Below, one piece after another: positions 52,132 to 61,699 of a DNA stretch of 64,000 bases. The stretch spans positions 176,001 through 240,000 of the forward strand of contig ADNK01000149.1 in NCBI GenBank assembly GCA_000320545.1, written 5' to 3'. A program made the translations under genes and the position numbers. This DNA comes from Bigelowiella natans CCMP2755 (taxonomy: Eukaryota > Cercozoa > Chlorarachniophyceae). Under the pieces are notes generated by a model. It saw nothing but the letters and a program-made list of their open reading frames with translations, was not told where the DNA came from and did not search any database. Position 1 is the stretch's first letter. Each line of letters opens with the position of its first letter.

Positions 52132-52701
52132 CTATATATAATTTATGGAGATTATACAGATGCAGGATATGTAATATTTGCATCTTTTAGTACCGTAGAT
52201 AAGCAAAGTACAAGGTTTATCATCCACTATAGTTCCACTTCGTCAATACTCTGCTGCTGTTATTTAAAAATTCGCGCTGATATCAATTCTGATCCTCAGC
52301 CACGGAAATATTGGCGTCGCAAGATATCTAGATCAGGTATTGTGTAAATATATTTTATATATAGAGAAAATAAATGTGCATTACAGTGTTTTTGTGTGTC
52401 TGTGTGTGCAACTGTTATATATTGAGTGCTGTTTTACGTTATATTTTTGTTGTGTTGTCAACAACCATACATCTGGTTATATCGTCAGATAATGGGCATG
52501 CACCACCACCATACGTTGGCTGGAGGAAGGTTGTTTAGCTTTTGTCTGCAAAGAGCACTCATCATCTTCTTGTTCTGCGAATTACAGTCCAACCTTCATC
52601 TTTGCTTCTGTCCATGCAACTTCTTCAAATCCGCGGAACTTATTGTGTACTCGTAGGTCGACCGCCAATCATGGAATTCCGCCGTCCAAAGGCTCGAATA
52701 A
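40869..52701 (+). CDS. large ankyrin-repeat protein (5' end not resolved)
   Basis: In-phase exons include 40869-40996, 41422-41482, 42334-42393, 42555-42620, 43108-43146, 43387-43425, 43533-43563, 43712-43863, 43986-44068, 44385-44670, 44874-44903, 45268-45300, 45392-45505, 45680-45751, 45926-45997, 46432-46460, 46678-46711, 47055-47150, 47409-47472 and 48007-48582. More short exons continue to 52657-52701 (stop TAA). Ankyrin units are clear: WRRTALQLAAALNKPELVKL, GRTALHLCCAADHVGVAALL, GLTPLHVAVRCNRKDVVRVL, GHTALHCAVWALSANAADLL, RNALLAAASRGFDQV, GDTALMRAALKKHLAMCALL, GNMPVVRCLLEQK. The exon 48007-48582 adds a low-complexity Ser/Lys/His insert of about 170 aa. Ankyrin arrays are protein-binding scaffolds; no partner can be named. 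Joins near 47.5-47.7 kb and 51.9-52.3 kb are unresolved. A GTAAGT at 52774 leaves open a longer 3' end. Confidence 0.85.
41125..41163. repeat. (AC)n microsatellite
   Basis: An AC run of about 36 bp lies in the first visible intron of the ankyrin-array gene. Confidence 0.9.
41666..41700. repeat. (ATT)n microsatellite
   Basis: About 11 ATT units lie within an intron of the ankyrin-array gene. Confidence 0.9.
44337..44384. repeat. (CCT)n pyrimidine tract ending at a 3' splice site
   Basis: CCT units (about 44337-44372) then CCACTCGACAG make the acceptor for the exon starting 44385. Confidence 0.9.
47164..47236. repeat. compound (GT)n(GA)n microsatellite
   Basis: GT then GA runs start only about 13 bp after the donor at 47151. 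Confidence 0.9.
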
Positions 52702-53508
52702 AGCTGCTGAAGATAATGCAGCGTCACCAAATCATCGAGTAGGAGTCGCAACAAAAAGTAGCAGCCCAAGTCTGTAAGTTCGACTGAATTTATTCTATCA
52801 GAAAGCGTTCATTTAATAACATCTCGTCCACCAACCTGCTTGCCATGGCTGGCAATCTTTGTGTTCATTAGCAAAATGCTCAGCGTTGTTGATTCTGTGC
52901 CAACTTTAAGCATTGGCATGCGTTCTCAGCAAAGCCAAATTTGTGTTCGCTGCCATCAATGAAGACACGCAACTACATGTGCATGTGTGTTTGCATGTGT
53001 GGCGCAAGCTAGCACAATGCGGAATTTCGATCATCATCTGAAATCATGATCATGCAAATGAAGCACGCAGGATGAAAGCAACTCTTGCACGTCCTGCATG
53101 CTCAGTGCAAAGCACAACAGCCGTACTAACATGGAGGTGTCTATCACAGTTGACGAATCGAAGTGTGTTGTGTGCGCATTACATGTGACTGCGATGTTTC
53201 GATGTGTGTGCATCACCTGCTGGGACGAATGTTTGGATTTGTCTATAGTTGTGCATGAGATCAGGAGATGCTCATCTAACACGCTCGTGATTGGAATGCA
53301 CATGCATGATGTTTCAAGTGTGCGGACATCTGGACAGAGACGTGAGGATCGATATGTGCAGCGCATGCTTGGCCCATCTTTTTGCTTACGAAAGTCCTTT
53401 GCGGTTGTCATTGATGCTAGCTAATCTAGTAATCATTGCCATCATTGTGCATGAATTGCATGCATCGGAAACATGCCTGCGCCGCATAATTCACTCGTTT
53501 TGATAAAA
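52702..53508. other. intergenic region between convergent genes, rich in CATG/TGCA words
   Basis: Open frames at 53034-53424 occur on both strands but look like chance, without conserved motifs. The sequence is rich in GCATG, TGCATG, GATCATC and ATGATC words. It is one of four such segments in the window. Confidence 0.5.
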
Positions 53509-55171
53509 TCACTTCTTGTCAGATTTAGGAATTGATGGTGTGTCTGTAAAGTTTGCAGCTGCCACACGGAACAAAGAATGCCGATCATAGCGTTCCCAGA
53601 GCTTTCGCATTACGTAAACAAGCTTGATATTGTGTTCTTCTCGTTGGTCAACAGCTGCTTTCACAAGGGTGTTCCAGTTTTCTTCAGCATCTTTGTCCCC
53701 TTCTTTATCCACGGAGCTCGAATACTTTTGATGAAGAACTTGCAACGCCTTCTTCTCTGGAAGTCCTGGAATACCCAATGTGCTAAGGTAGGCGCTGCCA
53801 ACCGCCGTGACGAGGATAGCAGACCAGAAGCGAGCTATTGCATCGCGCTGATCCTCTTTTTTTAACTTCGAAACGATATGTTCAAGGCCCCATAGTCCAG
53901 TAAGAATATGTAAAACTACGAAATCTCCTGGACGCGCAAGGTAGAAAAGTGTGGCTCCATAGTATATCTGTTGCCATAGATCCTTGATTTTCAGGTTGTC
54001 AATCCATTGGGGTCTAGACTTGATGGCTGGGTTCTCTGATAGTCATGATAGTCATAAGAACGACTCACAAATGGGTCTAATATCATGCAGTGAGCAGAGT
54101 TCCATATGAAGTAGTAGATTACATGAAAGTATGCTTTTGTTGCTTGCTGTTAATACACACAGACACACACGCGTGCGCACGAATATGACATTTATGTACA
54201 GTATTCGCGCGCGCGTGTATGTTTTAGAAACCTGAGGCCTGTAGCTTAGCAACGTGATATTGTAGACCAGCCATGGCGATCTCGGAATGGAAGCCTTTCT
54301 CTGGGCTGAACTCTGGGCTATTTGCAACTTTCTTCGCCCAAACCTCCAACTTCTCTTTATCTTCGAGAAATTGTTCAAGTGAGTCCAGCACCCCCTTGTG
54401 GTTATTGTTCTCCCCTTTTGTATCAATATGAGTTGTGACGTATGTAAATGCCATGTAGGAGAGGCCTTCTATGATCATAGCTCGGTGGTATGCATCTATT
54501 GCCCATCCCAGATGGATCACACTAATTCAAGGATGGATTGCAAGTTTGTTGCGCAAAAAGGCAGCAACGCTTAGAGGGAGTGAGAACGAACGAAATTGAT
54601 AGGATAATAAATTATAATGGAGAACTAGACCCGTGTAGAAGTGCTCCACTGCTGCCCTGCATGAGGACCGGGCCGTAGGTCTGAAGAAGAATCTTAATTC
54701 CGAGCCGTTTTTCTTCTTGTTCAAAGAATTGCACGAAGTCCGGAAAGTGCGTTTTCTTTCCTAAGTAGGATTTCCAATTTTTGGAGTTTATTGCGCCGCA
54801 AGCTTTACGGGCTGGCTCGAGTTTCAAGCCGTATGGATTGTCTTCAACGTAATTTTTGTTCCAATCTTGGTTCACCTTTTAATATTAATGAACCAAACTT
54901 GTTTTGTGCGCATTAAAATTGAACGAAGCTAATTTATACATCGAGGGTGTGATGAAGGTGGCAATTATTAGTCAAAAACCTTCCCTGGAACTCCAAGGCC
55001 CTCCAAGGCAATCACAGCGTGCTTTTCATGATTTGTCAAATATTGGTTATATTCGATATGACGTGACTGCTCTCCCAGCATCTGGTCCACGACAGGTTCT
55101 CGGTTTCTAAAGATTAATCGTCGTACGCATGATGGTGGAAGTGAAGAAGAGGCTGACTTGTTGCCCGACAT
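53509..55171 (-). CDS. questin oxidase-like protein (DUF4243 family)
   Basis: Four exons join in phase to 417 aa: 55171-54980, 54875-54631, 54521-54232, 54035-53509. The start MSGNKSASSSL is followed by RHIEYNQYLTNHEKHAVIAL, VNQDWNKNYVEDNPYGLKLE, TYGPVLMQGSSGALLHGVIH, LGWAIDAYHRAMIIEGLSYM and WQQIYYGATLFYLARPGDFV with VVLHILTGLWG. The 'G..HG.IHLGyA' core and the overall helical, His-rich layout with a length near 420 aa match the questin oxidase-like family. In fungi, members (GedK, AflY) cleave an anthraquinone ring by a Baeyer-Villiger-type reaction during polyketide synthesis. No polyketide gene is nearby, so a substrate cannot be given. The family assignment is from memory of motifs; the exon phases and length are seen directly. 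It is tail-to-tail with the ankyrin-array gene. Confidence 0.78.
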
Positions 55172-55562
55172 TGGATTATAACGGAATGAAGGTCGATGAT
55201 AACCTCCACTACGAGCGTAGCTAAACGACCAGCAGAATGCGATAATACCTTGCAAGTTCCCCCATCATTCTTCTCGCCTCCTCTTTTTCAAGGGGGGGTG
55301 CTTGTAGGTTCCGGACGAAGAAATGTGGGAAAATGGGGCCGAATTGATATTGCGCGTCAAGGACGAAATGAGGCAGATGTATTGTTGGAGCACGATTGTC
55401 GGGAGAATTTCCATGTTAATGCATACTCGTAGACTGAAAATTACGGACAATCATTGACCGCTACTGCCCGGATTTCCTGATTTCCGGAGAAAAGGGTCAT
55501 GTTGCACTTCAAAATACCATAAGTACATGTGATCCACAGGTACATCGTACGAGGGTGAAAAA

Positions 55563-55752
55563 AAAAAACATGGCTAGACGGCTAGATGGACAGCTAGACA
55601 GGTCGTTCAACCTCGTTGACGAAATCAGAAACAGTGGGACAATGTCTGACGTCTTCGAAGCAGCATGTGACAACGACCTTCCTCATCTCAAGCGTTTGAT
55701 TGAGCAAAAGGCAAATGTCGAGGCGAAGGAACGTGGGGCCATGCGCCGTTGA
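55563..55752 (+). pseudogene. single-exon ankyrin fragment, probably a truncated gene
   Basis: Starting after an A-rich run, the frame reads MARRLDGQLDRS, then MSDVFEAACDNDLPHLKRLI and EQKANVEAKERG, and stops at 55752. The middle part is a clear ankyrin helix pair plus the next hairpin. It resembles the N-terminal repeat of ankyrin proteins. No intron interrupts 'K-ANVEAK', where the large genes nearby carry one. No further ankyrin exon is seen before the convergent coiled-coil gene ends at 56091. A donor (GTGGGG at about 55733) could lead to an unseen exon, so a short real gene is the alternative. Confidence 0.45.
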
Positions 55753-56090
55753 ATTGAGGTTCTCGTTTTGGTCATCTGGACATGGAGACATGGCATCAAC
55801 AACTAGTGCAATCGAAATGACTTGTGCACGTTGTGCGCACGCTTGGGACTACACTAGCTACAGCTAGTACAGCTAGAAAGGTCATGGGCATTGATCAGCG
55901 CAATCTAGCAATGCCAATGCAGCTGCACCTGATCTGTCAATTGCTTTTCATTCAGCTGCATGCACACACGTGAGCATTCTAGCTGCATATTGTGCGCTAC
56001 ATGCATGCGAACTGTGTGTGCTACAATGATGCAGATGCCCTGGTAAAGACCTGTCGTCATGCAGTCAGGCGCTCGTTGTATCATAGTGCT
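55753..56090. other. intergenic segment rich in CTAGC/GCATG words
   Basis: No gene is supported. Words such as CTAGCTACAGCTAG, CAGCTGCATGC and TGCATGCGAA dominate. Confidence 0.5.
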
Positions 56091-58330
56091 TTAAATTTTA
56101 TATGAGTCTCCCTTTTCTATACTGTGTTGAAGCTCCTTCGTCCGTGACTTGTTGACCATGTCTGAAGGCTCAGGAGGGGTTGGTTTCACTGAACTTCTAT
56201 TTTTTACAGTGTTCTTATCAACAGCCATTGTAGAGTTCATTTCCAATTTGCTCTCCTGCGAGAGAAACTTTGGCATAGAGACGGTCAGATTACTTATTTC
56301 TTTACGCTGAGGTTGATGTTGCACTTCTATTTTACTGTCTCGTTTTTCAATAGCTGCCGGGATGTTGAGTACAGGCGATTGCGCATCATTTGGCGATCCT
56401 GTGGTGCTTGGGGGAGAGCTCATTACTAACTTGCTTTCCTGTGAGAGAAACTTTGGCATAGAGTGTGTGTCGTTCCTGCTCTCCTGTTGCTGAGCTGGAT
56501 TTGGTACATCCTCTTCTGTGTCACTATCTCCAGGAATCTCCGGATTTTCGATCGCTGATGCTTGTGTACTATTTGGCGATTCTATGGTGCTTGGTGAAGA
56601 GCTCATTTCTAACTTGCTTTCCTGTGAGAGAAACTTTGGCATAGAGTGTGTGTCGTTCCTGCTCTCCTGTTGCTGAGCTGGATCTGGCAAATTCTCTTCT
56701 TTCATTTTTTCTTCAGAAATCTCCGGATTTTCAATCGCTGGTGCTTGTGCACTATTTGGCGATTCTATGGTGCTTGGTGAAGAGCTCATTTCTAACTTGC
56801 TTTCCTGTGAGAGAAACTTTGGCATAGAGTGTGTGTCGTTCCTGCTCTCCTGTTGCTGAGCTGGATCTGGCAAATTCTCTTCTTTCATTTTTTCTTCAGA
56901 AATCTCCGGATTTTCAATCGCTGATGCTTGTGCACTATTTGGCGATTCTATGGTGCTTGGTGAAGAGCTCATTTCTAACTTGCCTTCCTGTGAGAGAAAC
57001 TTTGGCATAGAGTGTGTGTCGTTCCTGCTCTCCTGTTGCTGAGCTGGATCTGGCAAATTCTCTTCTTTCATTTTTTCTTCAGAAATCTCTGGACTTTCGA
57101 GTACGGCTGATAATTGTGTAGCTTGGGTATTATTCAATTGACTCTTGGATGGTAAGGTATTTTGCAGCTTGCTCTCTTGAGAGAGCAGCTTTGGTGCAGT
57201 GGAATTGATACTGTTTTGCGCTTCGTTGTCCTGGGCAAAAGTGCGCTTGAGCTCCGATTGTGTGCTGAGAAATAAGTCTGTATCCTCACCTGTAAGTAGC
57301 CTTGGAGCAGAAGGAGGCATGGGGGCGGATGCAGTCATCGTAGAATTCGCAGATTTTGCGGTGTTCAGATTGATTTCAGTAACTCTAAGCTTCTCTTGTA
57401 GGAATCTGTTTGATTTCTTTTCCTGTTGTAGTTGAGCTTTTAAACGTTTCAACTCTGCCTTAAACTCATTCTTCATATGCTCTTTCTCGGTTGTGGCTGC
57501 AGCCTTCTTCTTTTCCCATTGCTCCTTTGCCATATCGAGCGCCTCCTTCTCACTATGAAGGGCCGCCCTCTCGCCATTCAGCTTCTCTTTTGCGTTTATG
57601 AGTTTGAAGGTATTATTTCTTTCTGTTAGTATCTTCTCTTGTTGATCCTTAGAGGTCTTGCAAAGTATGAGATACTTGCTTTCCAATTTCAACAGTTTGT
57701 CCTTCAAGCTCCTCAGCTGCTGCCGTGCTGAATCGCGTTCAGACTGGGTTCTTTTTTGAGCCTCGAAGCCAAGTACTGCAATGTCATCCTTTCTTGCCTG
57801 CTGCTCTTGAAGCCACAATTTTCTATACTTCTCAATCTCCGATAAAATCCTCAACCTTCCCTGTTGTAGTTACAGTCTCTCAGAATTCATTTTTAGCTAT
57901 TTTCATACATTAAGAAAAAATCACCGCTTCCTTCTTAGCCTTCTCGTTCTCGACTTTAATATTTGCAACAATCTGCAAGTTGTTGTCAAGTTTCCGCTGA
58001 AGATCTTTAACGTGATCACCCAACTTACGTAAAACTTGATTGTTGCGGCCGGTCATATCATGTATCTAAAGTTAAATGTGATTGTTGTCAGGTTAAAATT
58101 TAGCGGCATCTGATATGCCATCGTACCATATCTTTTAACTTGTGAAAACGCTTATTGCGGTCCACTTCACGGAATAGACTGGACGGAGCAGCAAGCCCAC
58201 GACCGCGCCGTAGTCTAGAACATATTACTTCGACTCCCTGAATAAGCTCTTCGCCGAGATCCTCTTTGTGGAGCCTCTCAAAGAAACGTGTGCGATCCAC
58301 GGTTTCCTCCCCATCAAAAATGTCAGCCAT
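56091..58330 (-). CDS. coiled-coil protein with C-terminal 61-residue tandem repeats
   Basis: Three exons join in phase to 704 aa: 58330-58127, 58065-57925, 57860-56091. The start is MADIFDGEETVDRTRFFERL. Residues about 75-290 are a long Lys/Glu/Gln/Leu-rich coiled coil (LRSLKDKLLKLESKYLILCK, EHMKNEFKAELKRLKAQLQQ). After a Pro/Ser linker come motifs of the form PKLLSQESKL or MPKFLSQESKLEMSS, repeated six times. Around them is a unit of 61 residues with ENPEISEEKMKEENLPDPAQ and QQESRNDTHS, two copies almost identical and others drifting. I do not recognise the family; the layout suggests a structural or cytoskeletal protein. The N-terminal region without repeats is the best part for a homology search. 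Confidence 0.88.
56455..57090 (-). repeat. 183-bp coding tandem repeat
   Basis: The word TGGCATAGAGTGTGTGTCGT recurs at about 56458, 56641, 56824 and 57007, exactly 183 bp apart each time. Each unit codes for 61 residues. The inner copies are nearly identical at DNA level, while the outermost ones have diverged. Confidence 0.95.
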
Positions 58331-58817
58331 TCTGAAAGGCAGCGAGCTCTTACTTCTCCTTCTTCTTCCAAAGTGGCGAACTTCTCAACCCCTTAACAAT
58401 CCTTCCCTTCGTGATCTCATTATTGCTATCTGGTTGAAGTGACAATCGCCGTGTTGTAATTTTAAACGTTCCAGCTCGGATAAGGGAGGAGAAAAATGAA
58501 GAAAAAGGCATGAAATTTACCTTTGCGTCATAATTCTTCTACTGACGCAGAAAATGATATCAGAAGGACTCTTGGACATCCTTTTGCCAAAAATTCGCCG
58601 AGCACTCTGTTGTAGGGTCAGATAGCAAGGAGGTTTCGTCCTCGCGACATCATTACTGAAACTATCCGTTTTTTTTCAATGGAGAAATTCCGGCTAGGAT
58701 TTTAGGCCCTTATCGTAAAAACTAGAAAAAAACAATATCTTTGGATGTCGTAGATACAAATTGGGAATACATTTGCCTAAATGACTAATCTTACCGCACG
58801 CTCATCGGTCTTAATAG
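58331..58817. promoter_or_regulatory. upstream region of two divergent genes
   Basis: It lies between the coiled-coil gene start (-) and the first visible exon of the basic nuclear-type protein (+). The first exon of the latter is probably inside this stretch, but I could not find a start codon that joins in phase. Confidence 0.3.
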
Positions 58818-60289
58818 CCTGGCAAGACCAACGGTTGTCCGACTCATCAAACCAATGTGGCGGCGCTTCCCGATTGGACAGATCCCCACCTCCTCACGGC
58901 CGAGGAATGCCAGAAGGAACAGTCTAGGTAGAAAGAATAAGTGTACTAGGGCATGGAATCAGGAATAGAGAAGTCAAGATAAGGGAAGAGTTTGTTGAAA
59001 TTCTTAAACACAACTCACACACTCACTCACTTGCGCACTCGCACGTACATGTATGTACGCGCTCCCAGGAAATAGAGAGGGATTTTGTGTATAATTATGT
59101 GGAGGGGGGATAGGGTATTTGTATGAATTTGTTATTCAGAACTACAGGGAGAAATTCCCAAATCTTTATACACACGTAAATATATACCTGTAGAGAGCTT
59201 GTCCTCTCCTAGGACGTCTCCCTCAAAAACTAGACGCTCGTCGCCGAGACTTCGGGACAAGACGAAGAAGTCCATCCAGGTTGCAAATGCAAACACTTGT
59301 GCAGACTACTCCCTGACACACGTAATTATAATAAATACAACCTACTCCATCCATCAAAGGTCATCTCCTCGAAAAGAATCGTAAAGGAGACATCCAATGC
59401 CGCTGCAACGAGAAACACTGCTACTACCACTACCAGCTCTACCTCCGTCAGAAGATCGCCACGCCTAGGAAAGAAGCGTAAGAGAGCCTCAAATGCCACT
59501 ACTGCTGCTGCACCTGCTGCCTCCTCTCATTCTGCAGAGCTCTCAACTTCCAGCACAATTTCTTCTTTCGCTACAACTTCTAATACTCTTGCCGAGAGTC
59601 CAGACTCATCCCAGTCCCATAAAAGTAAGCGGGCCCGCAGAACACCATCTCCATCGTCGCTCTCTTCTCTCTCTAGAGACGAGAAGGGAGTGGGGGGTGC
59701 AGAAAGAGATGGATTGATGCGAACTCCATCTCCAACAGCAGCAACAGGCAGGAAAAGTTCTTCTTCTTCGAAGAAAAAACAGAAAGAGGAAAGTAGTAAG
59801 ACCGATTTCAAGGGCAAGAAACAAACTGTCCGGGTGATATATTATATATGACAACCACGCCACTTTTTAATATTGAGAAAAGGGCCTCCGCAGCCTCCGC
59901 ACAACTCGCACACACACCACACACACATAAACACATTAACATTCGGCCACTTTACGTACCTTTACGTACAATATGAAGTGCGCTGTTACCACGGTGGTTT
60001 TAGTGTTGCTAGCATCTTCTGGTGTCTGCTTACATCCTCGCCGTTCCTTCAGCTATGCTGTTTCTTTCTTCTCCCCCTTCTTCTTCCTTCTTCTCCACTC
60101 CTCCCCTCCCTCCTCCTCCTCCTCCTCTTCCTCCTCCTCCTCCTCCTCCTCCTTCTCACAATTAATCGTATCATAATATTGTAGGGAATCCTAAAGACTC
60201 CGGGTACGCCCAGAAGAAAGAAGCGGAATCTCCTTTTCTCCCCTAAACTAGAGGAAGTGCGAAAACAACACTATCAAGAATTTTCGTAA
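58818..60289 (+). CDS. basic SP/TP-rich, probably nuclear protein with C-terminal ILKTPGTP motif
   Basis: Four exons join in phase (251 aa visible): 58818-58927, 59213-59279, 59360-59833, 60185-60289. The first exon reads VAALPDWTDPHLLTAEECQK. Two similar basic boxes follow, RRSSPRLRDKTKK and RRSPRLGKKRKR, then a Ser/Thr-rich stretch with KSKRARRTPSPSS and RTPSPTAATG. The end is GILKTPGTPRRKKRNLLFSP followed by KLEEVRKQHYQEFS. The SPRL boxes and TPxRRKK sites are typical CDK sites and nuclear-localisation or DNA-binding basic patches. The 'ILKTPGTPRRKK...FSP' end resembles short motifs in chromosome and kinetochore proteins, some of which bind PP1. The function is not established. The N-terminal exon is missing, and an AATAAA follows the stop by 8 nt. 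Confidence 0.7.
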
Positions 60290-60869
60290 TAATTAGAATA
60301 AAGTCAGGGATAAAATTTTAAAAGCGCAGATGATTTGGAACGTAAAGCTGAAATAGGCGCGAAAAATCTACGCGTTGGATACTAATATCATATCAAATAT
60401 ATGTATATATATATATATATATATAAGTATGTTGTGTATAATACAACAATAGCAGTTTTAGAAACCTTTTACAACGCGACCTAAAGCGATGAGATTTATA
60501 TTTTTTCGTTGTTTTCCGATGCGAATTATGCCCTGTTGGTCGTGCCGCTGAGTGGAACTGTTTCTTTAACATGAACGTGTTACGATTCCAATCGGAATAC
60601 TTACGTGTTTTTTTCCATTCATACAGTATGGCGAGACGTATTCAAAGTACGATTATGATCGATCGATGGTAATGACGAGGAAGAATATTATAATGATGAC
60701 TATGATAAATCTATGAAATTACTCTCTAGATAGGGGGAAAATTGTTTTGAATATGTGCGCACACTCGCTCGTCACGTACTATATTCTATTACCTACGCTT
60801 GACGTTGAGCACACAAAAAAATAATGGTATACTATGTGCATATTCACATGTATCTGTATTAGTATTTAA
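60290..60869. other. intergenic region
   Basis: AT-rich sequence with a TA microsatellite (about 60402-60425). No coding signal is seen. Confidence 0.6.
60297..60302 (+). terminator. AATAAA polyadenylation signal of the 58818-60289 gene
   Basis: AATAAA starts 8 nt after the TAA at 60287-60289. Confidence 0.55.
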
Positions 60870-61128
60870 ATGTTTTATGAGTTTGAATCCGGTGATCAGA
60901 TCGATATCTTGCGAATTATGTGCGACATGTGCGGAATGCCGCTCGGGGGCCAAGGCCGCATGACATGTCCTGTAAAGGTATGATCAGGTTGTGTGTCAAA
61001 TACGTTTGGTTTTTAGTACTACTGTCTGTCATCTTAATCTGTATCTTATGTGTGTGTGTGTGTGTGTGTGTGTGTTATCTGATTCCGATCGTGTCATTCT
61101 TGAGATTCCTCTTCTGTGCTATCACTAC

Positions 61129-61167
<39 letters not shown>

Positions 61168-61425
61168 CAGGGGTGTGACTTCGATGTGTGCTTTGGATGC
61201 TACTGCCCCGCACTAGTGAAAGTTCACAAGGTGGAGTCCGTAGCAGCAGTACACAGATGATGATGCACACAAAGTCATATTATCCCATGCTTCTCGACGT
61301 AGTAGAAGAACGCACGTGGTGGTGTTGGACAACATCATTACTTTTTGTTCTTTTTTCGGTTCTACTTGCAGAGGGACTATCATCGGAACCGCAAACGGCT
61401 CAAGTTCGCAACGTCTGTCCAATAG
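60870..61425 (+). CDS. 73-aa ZZ-like zinc-finger protein
   Basis: Three exons join in phase: 60870-60977, 61171-61230, 61372-61425. Translation starts MFYEFESGDQIDILRI, then gives MCDMCGMPLGGQGRMTCPVK, GCDFDVCFGCYCPALVKVHK and RDYHRNRKRLKFATSVQ. The spacing C-x2-C, then 'R-x-x-C', then 'C-D-F-D-V-C-x2-C' is that of a ZZ zinc finger (family pattern C..C....G.RY.C..C.DyDLC..C), with a basic tail. ZZ domains bind peptide N-termini or other proteins. The whole protein is hardly more than the finger. A later open stretch near 61600-61699 (LATYLDDPRMKCYIYEAGGG) might be an alternative last exon, but its phase does not fit simply. Confidence 0.65.
61130..61170 (+). repeat. (CTG)n run ending at a 3' splice site
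   Basis: About 11 CTG units and then TTCAG lead directly into the exon at 61171. Confidence 0.9.
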
Positions 61426-61432
61426 ATCGCAT

Positions 61433-61433
<1 letters not shown>

Positions 61434-61463
<30 letters not shown>

Positions 61464-61477
61464 GGGGGGGGGGGGGG
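61434..61477. repeat. (GA)n followed by poly-G tract
   Basis: A GA run is followed by about 22 G residues. Such G-runs (also at about 45104, and C-runs at 32441 and 48943) can form G-quadruplexes and are prone to sequencing error. Confidence 0.85.
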
Positions 61478-61699
61478 CAGGAAAGGGATAGGGTGTGTCA
61501 GGTGTGCAGAGCGACAGGGCTTTATAGGAAGAGAGAGAAAAGGAGGGGGGAGGGAGAGATTCGATAATAACATGTATCTTTGTTTGTCTTTTAGGGTTGA
61601 CGAGTAGATGCTTTGGCAACTTATCTGGACGATCCAAGAATGAAATGTTACATTTATGAAGCCGGCGGTGGAATGAGATGTAACAACGATCTTGAATAG

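Noticed and set aside
53034-53424. Overlapping open frames of 108 and 125 codons on both strands
   Set aside because: They overlap each other in CATG-rich intergenic DNA, show no conserved motif, and have no splice-linked neighbours.
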